Position numbers and translations under genes: made by a program
The notes under the pieces: model-generated
Told to the model about the DNA's origin: nothing
Databases searched by the model: none
The model's input: the letters and a program-made list of their open reading frames with translations, nothing else
Source: Candidatus Pacearchaeota archaeon
GTDB lineage: Archaea > Nanobdellota > Nanobdellia > Pacearchaeales > GW2011-AR1
Assembly (NCBI GenBank): GCA_023133375.1
Contig: JAGLWP010000001.1
Location: 1 to 29,116 of the forward strand
Length of the DNA stretch: 29,116 nt
Direction of reading: 5' to 3'
Shown here: positions 13,477 to 19,505 of the stretch, in pieces
How positions within the stretch are numbered: position 1 is the first letter of the stretch
Layout: each line of letters begins with the position of its first letter

Positions 13477-14121
13477 ATGGAAATTGAAAATTTTTCTTTG
13501 TACCATATTGGAGTAAAACTCAAGCCTCAAGTAAATATTAATGATCTAAAAAATCTTATTAAAGACTTTGCCACTTCAAATAGTTTTGAATTTAAAGAAG
13601 ATACCAGAAATAAAATCTCTGGGATATTTCCTATTGAAATCGGAATAGGCACGGAGACTATAGCAAGTAAGGAGGGGATAGATGTGAAAGTGAATGTTCC
13701 TTTAATGGCTTTAAATTTTATAGGTAAAGACCCCGAGAAGGTATCAGAGATATTTCAATTAGCAATGAAGTTTATAGACGATTCGGGGCAATATGATAAA
13801 GATTTTGTCTTCGAATTCTATGAAGTTATTGCTGAAGTAGTGATGTCAAATTCAAAATCTCCAAAAGAGATTTTAAACGAATCAGTTTCAATAAATTTAG
13901 ACGGGCTTCCAGATTCAGAAGAATTAAATGTTGCTGGAATAAGACTTATGGGGGGAGATCTTTTAAATGAAAAAGGACATTTTGAGATTGTGATAGAACC
14001 TCATCCATCAACACCTACTAAAAAATTTCTTATGAAGGTAATAAGACAAAGTAGAGACATTGAGATTATGTTTAATTTTCATAACCAATTGAAAGAATAT
14101 TTAGAAAAAATAATAGAATGA
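13477..14121 (+). CDS. Unknown protein, first gene of the HEPN operon
   Basis: A 214-residue soluble protein without a recognised family. It begins with strand-rich sequence (ENFSLYHIGVKLKPQVNIND) and ends in an amphipathic helix IMFNFHNQLKEYLEKII. The last 45 residues parallel the region before the end of the next protein (FHNQLKEYLEKI versus FWNQIQDQIYDEI, each preceded by alternating strands), so the two may be diverged tandem paralogues. GTTTATAAAAC (about 13447-13457) supports a leaderless start. Its stop overlaps the start of the next gene (ATGA at 14118-14121), showing translational coupling. The overall strand-then-helix shape could be a binding or immunity-type protein, but that is not shown. 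Confidence 0.72.
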   Translation: MEIENFSLYHIGVKLKPQVNINDLKNLIKDFATSNSFEFKEDTRNKISGIFPIEIGIGTETIASKEGIDVKVNVPLMALNFIGKDPEKVSEIFQLAMKFIDDSGQYDKDFVFEFYEVIAEVVMSNSKSPKEILNESVSINLDGLPDSEELNVAGIRLMGGDLLNEKGHFEIVIEPHPSTPTKKFLMKVIRQSRDIEIMFNFHNQLKEYLEKIIE

Positions 14122-14729
14122 AACAAATGACCTCTAATATAAATCCTCCTATTAAAACATTTAATATTAATTCTACTTCATATACTTCTTCAAATATAGT
14201 ATCTGTAAGTGGGACTTTTCAAATGGATTATAACTTAAATGATCTGTCGAATTTGAAATGCACAAGTTTTTTAAAAATAGATTCAATTAATACAAAAACA
14301 GAATCTCAAGTAATTCTTTTTCCTATTAGGGAACACCAAAATAGTTTTTCTCATCTTATTTTTGAAAATACTCCAAGAATAGGATTTAGAAAAATAAATA
14401 TTAGAAAAGAAGTATACGATTACATTCAAAAAAATAATTTTCAAGAATTTTTCTTAAATTCAATAGATGAAATTGATGATATTTTGATTAGAGAGGAAAA
14501 GGATTATTTGATTGATATAACCATCAATGAAACTCCTTTTGAGGAAGAAATCTTGATAAGAATTTTTCTTCATAATAAACAAATAGGAACACTAATGAAT
14601 TTTTGGAACCAAATTCAGGATCAAATTTATGATGAAATATCCAAATTACAAGATAAAGAAAAACAAGAAAAATTAAAGAGAATAATCTCTGTTAAAGTTA
14701 TTGATTCCAAAAATGGTTACGAAATTTGA
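14118..14729 (+). CDS. Unknown protein, second gene of the HEPN operon
   Basis: A 203-residue soluble protein, no family recognised. Its N-terminal 65 residues are Ser/Thr/Asn-rich beta-type sequence. The middle contains KEVYDYIQKNNFQEFFLNSIDEIDD, then strands (YLIDITINETPF, ILIRIFLH) and a helix MNFWNQIQDQIYDEISKL similar in place and pattern to the end of the preceding protein. A basic/charged tail follows (QDKEKQEKLKRI). It overlaps the upstream gene by four bases and the downstream HEPN gene by 17, so all three should be made from one mRNA. Composition matches neighbouring genes. It could be the partner or regulator of the HEPN protein; this rests on operon structure only. Confidence 0.72.
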   Translation: MKQMTSNINPPIKTFNINSTSYTSSNIVSVSGTFQMDYNLNDLSNLKCTSFLKIDSINTKTESQVILFPIREHQNSFSHLIFENTPRIGFRKINIRKEVYDYIQKNNFQEFFLNSIDEIDDILIREEKDYLIDITINETPFEEEILIRIFLHNKQIGTLMNFWNQIQDQIYDEISKLQDKEKQEKLKRIISVKVIDSKNGYEI

Positions 14730-15123
14730 TTGTTTTCTTTTCAATGATGTAGGGATGAAACTCAAAGACGAACCTTTTGAAAATAATGAAGAAGCTTGTT
14801 ATAGAACATCTATTGGAAGGATTTATTATTCTGTTTTTTTAATAATTAGAGACAAACTATATTCTATGGGGAAGAGGTATGAAATTAAGCAAATACGGAG
14901 TTTTGGAGAACATGAAAAAATAATTATTTACCTGCAAACACGAATGGGACCTATAGAACTAAAACTTGGAGGATTATTGAAAAAATTAAAAGATTTGAGA
15001 GTAGATTGTGATTATGAGCTTGGGATGGAAATCCAGGTAAATAAGGTTGAAGATGCAATCTTCTTTTTTAAATCAATAAAGAATATTTTAATCCAAGATT
15101 TAAACTGGATATCAACTAATTAA
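14713..15123 (+). CDS. HEPN-domain protein with R-x4-H motif (putative RNase)
   Basis: A 136-residue all-helical protein of the HEPN type. The helix EACYRTSIGRIYYSVFLIIR (residues 27-46) fits the family's AYYAxxxAAR helix. R62-S-F-G-E-H67 followed by EKIIIYL fits the catalytic R-x4-6-H motif. LKDLRVDCDYELG (about 94-106) matches the LRxxADY block that follows it. HEPN proteins with R-x4-6-H are metal-independent RNases in toxin-antitoxin, abortive-infection and CRISPR-linked systems. The ATG at 14713 is chosen over a TTG at 14701; either overlaps the preceding gene. No minimal nucleotidyltransferase antitoxin is adjacent, so if it is a toxin its partner would be one of the two upstream proteins. 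Family assignment is by motif reading, not by search. Confidence 0.72.
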   Translation: MVTKFDCFLFNDVGMKLKDEPFENNEEACYRTSIGRIYYSVFLIIRDKLYSMGKRYEIKQIRSFGEHEKIIIYLQTRMGPIELKLGGLLKKLKDLRVDCDYELGMEIQVNKVEDAIFFFKSIKNILIQDLNWISTN

Positions 15124-15166
15124 AGGAATTTTATCTTTCATAATTTTCAATAATGGTAAGTTAAAA

Positions 15167-15238
15167 ACTTTTCGGATACTACAGACACTTTTCGGACAGA
15201 ACGAAAACTATTCGGTTAGTTTGATATTATTCGGACTA
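15167..15238 (+). repeat. Array of four TTCGG sites at 19-20 bp intervals
   Basis: ACTTTTCGGATA, CACTTTTCGGACA, CTATTCGGTTA and ATTATTCGGACTA, with TTCGG beginning at 15171, 15191, 15211 and 15230. The intervals are 20, 20 and 19 bp, close to two helical turns, so bound proteins would sit on one face of the DNA. The same two box types (ACTTTTCGGA and ATTATTCGGAC) make up inverted-repeat arms A and B. It lies 43 bp after the HEPN stop codon. It could be an operator, iteron-like array or element end. Confidence 0.75.
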
Positions 15239-15487
15239 AGTCGGGCTTTATTAAAAATCTTTTAGTTATAATTTTGTGTGACTAAATTCACCTCGCTGCG
15301 CTAGGCTATTTTTAGAATTATTAACAAAAGAATCTTTTATCATTAATTTTTTTATTAATCTGCGAATGAAATGAGCAGGTAATTTGAGATGGGTGAGCGG
15401 GAACATTCCCAAAACAAATCATAAATACTTTTTCAACAAAATCTACTTTTTGAAAACATTTATTAATAATTTTTCTTTATTCTATTT
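15239..15487. other. Intergenic stretch between the TTCGG array and the GGDEF gene
   Basis: No gene is seen. It holds a G+C-richer patch CACCTCGCTGCGCTAGGCTA (about 15289-15308), the words CTGCGAA and GCAGGTAATT (15360-15384; the same words form a tight hairpin at about 15 bp length near 23810), and a near-palindrome GGGAACATTCCC (about 15399-15410). Near its end, CATTTATTAATAA (about 15459-15471) is a TATA box placing transcription start at or next to the GGDEF ATG. Confidence 0.5.
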
Positions 15488-16075
15488 ATGAAAAAAGATA
15501 CAAAAAAGAAACTTCATGCTTTAGACCCGAGATTTAGAAAAAGATTTACAGAATTAATGTCTATGATGGATGAATCTATTTCTCTTCTTTATGAAGCAGC
15601 AACACATGATGAAAAAACAGGACTGTATAATAATAAATTTTTTGAAAATATGCTCGAGATGGAAATGGAAAAAGCTAAGAGGGGAAAACAAAAACTTTCT
15701 CTTGTGATTATAGATATAGATTTTTTTAAAAAAATAAATGATACTTATGGACATATGAAGGCAGATGAATTACTTGCACAACTTGCAAAAGTTTTAATGG
15801 AGCAAGTAAGAAAATCAGATATTGCAGCAAGGTTTGGAGGAGAAGAATTTATTATTTTGCTCCCAGAAACAAACTTAGAAAAAGCAAAAAGATTCACAAC
15901 AAGATTGCGAAATGCTATTAAAGCAGATAACATGTTGAGCAAACATGGTGTTGAAGTGAGCGGGGGGATAACAGAATTTAAAAAAAGTGATACTGCAAAA
16001 AGATTAAAAGAAAGAGTTGATAAGGCACTTTATCAGGCAAAAAAACAAGGAAGGAACAGGTTTGAAACCAAGTAA
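15488..16075 (+). CDS. Diguanylate cyclase (GGDEF domain)
   Basis: A 195-residue GGDEF-domain protein that should make cyclic di-GMP from two GTP. All key elements are present: DEKTGLYN near residue 40, metal/substrate motif DIDFFKKINDTYGH (residues 76-89) with D76, active site GGEEF (117-121), and the inhibitory I-site RKSD (108-111) exactly five residues before it. The N-terminal 35 residues are a basic helix (KKKLHALDPRFRKRF, then LMSMMDESISLLYEA) that may dimerise; no receiver, PAS or membrane domain is attached. The TATA box supports a leaderless start. No EAL, HD-GYP or PilZ gene is recognisable in the window. GGDEF proteins are uncommon in archaea, so transfer from bacteria is likely but the base composition already matches its neighbours. 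Confidence 0.93.
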   Translation: MKKDTKKKLHALDPRFRKRFTELMSMMDESISLLYEAATHDEKTGLYNNKFFENMLEMEMEKAKRGKQKLSLVIIDIDFFKKINDTYGHMKADELLAQLAKVLMEQVRKSDIAARFGGEEFIILLPETNLEKAKRFTTRLRNAIKADNMLSKHGVEVSGGITEFKKSDTAKRLKERVDKALYQAKKQGRNRFETK

Positions 16076-16078
16076 ATA

Positions 16079-16675
16079 CTATTCTGCAATAAGAGGAACA
16101 AACCTAAATCCAGGAAATTCTCTAACCTTATTCTTTTTTCTATCTTTTTTAACAACTATAATTGAACCCATTACTGGTGCCACCAAAATCCCCCAAATTA
16201 TTAATTGCTCTATTAATTTTTGAGGAATTTTATTAGCTGCTGCACTTGTTAAGATTCTATCATATGGAGCATTTCTTTTAAAACCCTTAGAACCATCACC
16301 ACAAATTACTTTTATGTTTTTACAATTCTTCAATTTTTCTTTAGAACTTTCTGCTAATTTTTTTATTCTTTCAATACCAAAGATTTTCCCATTAGGATTA
16401 AGTTTAGAAAGCAATTCAAGAACATAACCACTTCCTGAACCAACTTCCAATATCTTCTGCTTATCTTTTACTTCAAGCAATGCCAGCATAAATGCAATAG
16501 TGTATGGTTGAGATATTGTCTGACCTTCCCCTATTGGCAAGGCAATATCTTCATAAGAAAATCTTTTTTCTCTTTTTAGAACAAACTTACTTCTATTAAC
16601 CTCTTCAAATGCCCGAATAATTCTTTCAGGAAATTTCTGATTTTTTAAACTTTTGATTAACTCCTCTTTTTTCAT
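16079..16675 (-). CDS. pcm: Protein-L-isoaspartate O-methyltransferase, copy 1
   Basis: Repairs isoaspartyl damage in aged proteins by methylating it with S-adenosylmethionine. The 198-residue protein contains YEDIALPIGEGQTISQPYTI (substrate-side motif), the SAM-binding motif ILEVGSGSGYV, GIERI, and C-terminal PYDRILTSAA. It is a clear paralogue of the gene at 24339. The true start is the ATG at 16675; the frame continues upstream only through tRNA-Ser. The ATG is six bases after the tRNA 3' end and no TATA box lies at the right distance inside the tRNA. The mRNA is therefore probably released from a tRNA-mRNA transcript by tRNA 3' processing. It is convergent with the GGDEF gene with three bases between. 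Confidence 0.92.
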   Translation of the reverse strand: MKKEELIKSLKNQKFPERIIRAFEEVNRSKFVLKREKRFSYEDIALPIGEGQTISQPYTIAFMLALLEVKDKQKILEVGSGSGYVLELLSKLNPNGKIFGIERIKKLAESSKEKLKNCKNIKVICGDGSKGFKRNAPYDRILTSAAANKIPQKLIEQLIIWGILVAPVMGSIIVVKKDRKKNKVREFPGFRFVPLIAE

Positions 16676-16681
16676 ATCATA

Positions 16682-16762
16682 CGCCGCCAGCAGGAATCGA
16701 ACCTGCGCACCCCGAAGGGTCCAGATTAGCAATCTGGTGCAATACCATTATGCGATGGCGGC
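16682..16762 (-). tRNA. tRNA-Ser(GCU)
   Basis: On the minus strand the acceptor GCCGCCA pairs with TGGCGGC, followed by discriminator G, normal for serine. The anticodon stem CCAGA/TCTGG encloses TTGCTAA, anticodon GCU. The long variable arm ACCCTTCGGGGT and T arm with GGTTCGATTCC complete a class II tRNA. CCA is not encoded. Its 3' end is six bases upstream of the pcm start codon, and both appear to share one promoter. Confidence 0.97.
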
Positions 16763-16816
16763 ATGAAATAGACTAAGAATATGAAGTTTTAAAGTTTGTT
16801 GTTTAGGATTAAAGTT

Positions 16817-17254
16817 CTACGATTTTATTCCTTTTAATTTTAATACTGTAGGATTATTTTCATCTCCTAATATTATAGAATATTTATCTTTATTTCTTTT
16901 ATAATATTCTAAAGAAACCCATTCCATCATTTTATCACTTCCTCTAAGCACTCCAATTTGATTATCTGGGGGAGCAGGGAATATACCATGAGTTTTAAAA
17001 TCAATCTTCAACGATCTAATTTTTGGAGGATTAACAAGATACTCTTTATCCTCTTTGATTTCTGTTTTACCATCATATTTTTCCCAATGACTCTTTTGTC
17101 TTTGTTTGTCAATAATATGTAATCCCGAACCAATAATCCCTTCTGGGTTTTGAGGCACATTTTTCCACCAAGTATCGTTTTTATTAGTATATTGAATTTG
17201 TTTGTACCTTACTCCATCAATAAGAGTATCTGTAGTTTTAGTTTTTTTACTCAT
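16817..17254 (-). CDS. Hypothetical soluble protein, paralogue of the cassette protein at 13058
   Basis: A 145-residue basic, polar protein with several Trp/Tyr residues (NDTWWKNVPQNPEG, KSHWEKYDGK). Residues 10-90 resemble the protein at 13058-13366 (shared I-D/N-G, SG-H-I/L, DK, H-W/Y and D/E-G-K/D positions). It has a C-terminal extension (GIFPAPPDNQIGVLRGSDKM and onward) that the shorter protein lacks. No membrane segment or signal peptide is seen. The ATG at 17254 is immediately after the stop of the pilin-like gene (17256), so the two are very probably co-transcribed; a TTG start at 17272 is less likely. Function is unknown. Confidence 0.68.
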   Translation of the reverse strand: MSKKTKTTDTLIDGVRYKQIQYTNKNDTWWKNVPQNPEGIIGSGLHIIDKQRQKSHWEKYDGKTEIKEDKEYLVNPPKIRSLKIDFKTHGIFPAPPDNQIGVLRGSDKMMEWVSLEYYKRNKDKYSIILGDENNPTVLKLKGIKS

Positions 17255-17255
17255 T

Positions 17256-17558
17256 TTATTTTTTATATCCAACTTTCACTTGTTTAATTAGATATGTTAT
17301 AGCAATTAAGAGAACTGCAATTCCAATACAATATTTAAGAAAATTATTTGCTTGAGAAGATTTTTTAATCATATCAAGATTGGACGTGGTTATATTTTCT
17401 TTAAAAGTTACCCCCTTCTTAGATAACCCTACCTCTGTTGAAATGGCATGCCCTATTATCTTTATGTTCCCTCTTACTAAATAAAATAAAAGAAAACCTA
17501 CAAGGATTACGGCAAACAAAATCATTACAATTATCAAGGTAGATTGTCCTTGTTTCAT
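17256..17558 (-). CDS. Membrane protein with pilin-like (class III) signal sequence
   Basis: A 100-residue protein starting MKQGQSTLIIVMILFAVILV. K-Q-G|Q-S-T followed directly by a long hydrophobic helix is the pattern of archaeal type IV pilins and archaellins, which are cut after the glycine by a prepilin peptidase. Unlike ordinary pilins, a second hydrophobic helix lies at about residues 75-92 (YCIGIAVLLIAITYLI) before the tail KQVKVGYKK, so it may be an anchored minor component or a mimic. The ATG fits CTTAAAAAATT (about 17577-17588, minus strand) at leaderless distance. The next gene starts right after its stop. No peptidase or pilus ATPase gene is in the window. Confidence 0.65.
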   Translation of the reverse strand: MKQGQSTLIIVMILFAVILVGFLLFYLVRGNIKIIGHAISTEVGLSKKGVTFKENITTSNLDMIKKSSQANNFLKYCIGIAVLLIAITYLIKQVKVGYKK

Positions 17559-17599
17559 AAAGCCTCTAATAATCAAAATTTTTTAAGCATTTCTATATT

Positions 17600-18040
17600 C
17601 TATGCTTTTTTTGTGAAATTATTATAAACTAATAGAAATGTCATTACTATTATTGAATCAGATAAAATCATTAAAGTAAAAAGACTAACATAAAAGAGTA
17701 CTAGAGATAAACCATAATGCACTAAAACCTGAGCAATAGAACCAAAAGCAAGAGTTATTGTTGCCATCAGAATAATTCCGTTATAGAAAGTTTGTTTCTT
17801 TTGAATTTGGACTATTTGTTTATCTCTTTCATTTCTCTCTAATTCTCTCAAATGATGCATTACTCTCTCCAAGGTTAATGTCTGGGGTCTGCCTGCACAA
17901 CCCATTTCAGAAAGTAAAGTATCAACATGTATATCAACATCAGGTTCATCAGATAAATCTTCTGGGATTTGTCCTATATCTCCTATATTTCTTGCCCAAC
18001 ATTTTAGAATTTTCATCCTAATTTTTTCATATTCTTCCAT
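17600..18040 (-). CDS. Membrane protein with N-terminal module shared with the protein at 9539
   Basis: A 146-residue protein. Residues 6-31 (KIRMKILKCWARNIGDIGQI, then PEDL) match the module in the protein at 9539-10201 with 12 of 25 identities and no gap. A helical charged region follows (LERVMHHLRELERNERDKQI), then two membrane helices at about 88-110 and 113-137 (SLVLFYVSLFTLMILSDSIIV). So a soluble domain is tied to the membrane through a hairpin. An ATTTAAAA box (about 18063-18070, minus strand) supports a leaderless start. It sits between the winged-helix gene and the pilin-like gene on the same strand. Function is unknown. Confidence 0.7.
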   Translation of the reverse strand: MEEYEKIRMKILKCWARNIGDIGQIPEDLSDEPDVDIHVDTLLSEMGCAGRPQTLTLERVMHHLRELERNERDKQIVQIQKKQTFYNGIILMATITLAFGSIAQVLVHYGLSLVLFYVSLFTLMILSDSIIVMTFLLVYNNFTKKA

Positions 18041-18074
18041 AAACCCACAAGAAATAGTCAGATTTTAAATTTTC

Positions 18075-18296
18075 CTATTTTTTCACATAGCACCGAAAAC
18101 TCTTATCTTCAGGATTCAAACATTTAACAAATCCTTTTTTCTCCATATCTAAAAGAACCCGACTTATAGAACTTCTATGTTTCTTCAAATCTTTTGCGAT
18201 TTCAGAAGCAGTTTTTGGTTTATCTAATTGTTTCCAAACTTCTTTTCTTAATTCACTTTTCTTTAAGAATATCTCTAATTGTAGCTCTTTTTTCAT
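18075..18296 (-). CDS. Small winged-helix transcriptional regulator
   Basis: A 73-residue single-domain DNA-binding protein. A helix LRKEVWKQLDKPKTASEIAK leads into the helix-turn-helix (TASEIAKDLKKHRSSISRVL), then LDMEKKGFVKCLNPEDKSFRCYVKK, with the wing at the end, typical of MarR/ArsR-like archaeal regulators. The ATG at 18296 is preferred over a TTG. Right upstream lies the perfect palindrome TAACAATTGTTA (18309-18320), overlapping the expected TATA/initiation region, so it probably represses itself and may control the divergent surface-protein gene at 18389. Confidence 0.85.
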   Translation of the reverse strand: MKKELQLEIFLKKSELRKEVWKQLDKPKTASEIAKDLKKHRSSISRVLLDMEKKGFVKCLNPEDKSFRCYVKK

Positions 18297-18304
18297 AAAA
18301 CAAC

Positions 18305-18347
18305 GGCGTAACAATTGTTAAAAAATAGGAGTTACAAGGGCGTAACA
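18305..18347. promoter_or_regulatory. Operator candidates between divergent genes
   Basis: TAACAATTGTTA (18309-18320) is a perfect 12-bp palindrome just before the winged-helix gene. GTTAC-N6-GTAAC (18331-18346) is a second dyad. GGCGTAACA occurs in both, at 18305-18313 and 18339-18347, 34 bp apart. The first covers the regulator's own start region. The second lies between the two promoters, about 10 bp before GATTTAAATAC (18357-18367), the TATA box of the surface-protein gene. This fits dual control by the winged-helix protein. Confidence 0.6.
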
Positions 18348-18388
18348 GATATGAAAAGATTTAAATACATGAAAAATACCTATTTTTA

Positions 18389-19000
18389 ATGGCTGAAAAA
18401 CAAAAATCATGGTTCAAAAAACATCCTGTCTGGACTGGAATAATTGGATTTGTTGTATTAGCAATGATTATTGGTCCTTTTTTGCCTGGTGATAAACAAG
18501 AATCAAATGAAGGGAGTTTAACATTATTAGAAACAGGAAATCAAGATAATGATTGTAATCCAAATTGGCAATGTTCCTCTTGGTCTATATGCAGTTCATC
18601 AAGTAAGCAAACAAGAACTTGTTCAGATAATAATAATTGTGGTGTTCTAACTAATAAACCAGCAGTATCTCAATCATGTACTCCTTCTGTAGAAGAAAAA
18701 TCAGATAAAGCGACAATAGGTGAAAAGAACGCATTATCTAAGGCATTATCTTATTTGAGTATTATGCCTTTCTCTTATAGTGGATTAATAGAACAATTGG
18801 AGTATGAAGGATATACGCATCAAGAAGCAGTATATGGTGTAGATAATTCTGGGGCTGATTGGAATGAGCAAGCAGCATTAAAAGCTCAATCTTATTTAGA
18901 TATTATGCCCTTTTCACGAGAAGGGTTAATAGAACAATTGGAGTATGAAGGATATACAAGAGAGCAAGCCGAATATGGTGTTCAAGCTGTTGGGTATTAA
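18389..19000 (+). CDS. Membrane-anchored surface protein: TSP1-like domain plus two Ltp-like repeats
   Basis: A 203-residue protein with three parts. Residues 14-32 form an N-terminal anchor (VWTGIIGFVVLAMIIGPFL). Residues 56-97 form a cysteine-rich thrombospondin-1-like domain (WQCSSWSICSSSSKQTRTC and a final SC). Residues about 112-155 and 159-203 are two tandem repeats ending GLIEQLEYEGYTHQEAVYGV and GLIEQLEYEGYTREQAEYGV. The repeats match the Ltp family (host cell surface-exposed lipoprotein), known from a Streptococcus phage protein that blocks DNA injection by other phages. A 32-bp stretch is identical at DNA level in both repeats, showing recent duplication or gene conversion. A TATA box gives a leaderless start. 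A role at the cell surface, perhaps adhesion or virus exclusion, is inferred. Confidence 0.85.
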   Translation: MAEKQKSWFKKHPVWTGIIGFVVLAMIIGPFLPGDKQESNEGSLTLLETGNQDNDCNPNWQCSSWSICSSSSKQTRTCSDNNNCGVLTNKPAVSQSCTPSVEEKSDKATIGEKNALSKALSYLSIMPFSYSGLIEQLEYEGYTHQEAVYGVDNSGADWNEQAALKAQSYLDIMPFSREGLIEQLEYEGYTREQAEYGVQAVGY

Positions 19001-19066
19001 TCAATTAAATTATTAGAGCGAATTTAGATAGTTGGGAAGTTGAAGTAGAAGAATATTATTAAAAAA

Positions 19067-19225
19067 ATGAAACAAAAAACAAACATGAGTAGGAGTGGAA
19101 GTTGGACAATTTGTGTTTTGTTGTTGATATTTCTTTTTCCAATTGGTATTTTATATTGGTTGTTTAAAATGAGAAAAACCAAAACTTATGAATATAAGTT
19201 GAAAGAAGGTAAAGGAAAAAAATAA
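19067..19225 (+). CDS. Tiny single-helix membrane protein
   Basis: A 52-residue frame: MKQKTNMSRSGSW, then a hydrophobic helix ICVLLLIFLFPIGILYWLF (about residues 15-33) and a basic tail (KMRKTKTYEYKLKEGKGKKK-like). The positive-inside rule and clean helix support a real membrane peptide. No family is recognised; the start may be either of two in-frame ATGs (residues 1 or 7). It follows the Ltp surface-protein gene on the same strand by 66 bp and may be part of the same accessory group. It faces the zinc-ribbon gene tail to tail. Confidence 0.55.
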   Translation: MKQKTNMSRSGSWTICVLLLIFLFPIGILYWLFKMRKTKTYEYKLKEGKGKK

Positions 19226-19267
19226 GAACAATACATTAGATTTTAAATTTTTCTATACTCCTCTTGA

Positions 19268-19387
19268 TTATTCTATATTTGGTTGAGTTCCAGCAGGTTC
19301 TATTGGTTTAACCTCTATTTGGAGTTCTGCTCCACATTTCGGGCACACACAACATCCCGCCACTGGAATTTTGTTTTTTTCTGTCAT
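19268..19387 (-). CDS. Tiny zinc-ribbon protein
   Basis: A 39-residue frame with residues 1-10 MTEKNKIPVA, the metal-binding knuckle GCCVCPKCGAEL (residues 11-22), then IEVKPIEPAGTQPNIE. The CxxC with adjacent cysteines and following G-A-E-L is the usual first half of a rubredoxin-like or zinc-ribbon knuckle; only one knuckle is present, so a dimer or partner would have to complete a four-cysteine site. No family can be named. Its ATG is followed upstream on the minus strand by A/T-rich sequence compatible with a promoter. Confidence 0.55.
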   Translation of the reverse strand: MTEKNKIPVAGCCVCPKCGAELQIEVKPIEPAGTQPNIE

Positions 19388-19473
19388 AAAAAATAGAATA
19401 AAATATCATTTTTAAATATTTGTAATTAAATTATATAATTATTTCTCTGTATCTTTCCAACTTATTAAGAAAA

Positions 19474-19482
19474 CTTTAAAAG
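19474..19482 (+). promoter_or_regulatory. TATA box for tRNA-Met and probably rnhB
   Basis: CTTTAAAAG is centred about 28 bp before the first base of initiator tRNA-Met. No TATA box lies at the required distance before the rnhB start codon, since that position is inside the tRNA acceptor and T arm, so this box probably serves both genes. Confidence 0.6.
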
Positions 19483-19505
19483 CCACATCATACATAAATT
19501 ATTAG

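Noticed and set aside
15167..15238. CRISPR-like array of regular short repeats
   Set aside because: The repeated core is only five to eleven bases with 19-20 bp periods, far below CRISPR repeat and spacer sizes, and no cas gene is present.
12453..15238. Calling the whole 12.4-15.2 kb island a transposon or integrated virus
   Set aside because: No transposase, integrase, capsid or replication protein is seen and no target duplication was found at its ends; only repeats are supported.
15399..15410. GGGAACATTCCC as an operator of the GGDEF gene
   Set aside because: A single near-palindrome about 80 bp from the start with no second copy; could be chance.
19012..19062. Short frame NLDSWEVEVEEYY after the Ltp gene as a gene remnant
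   Set aside because: Only about 16 codons before a stop upstream, no start and no similarity to the Ltp repeats; too short to support.
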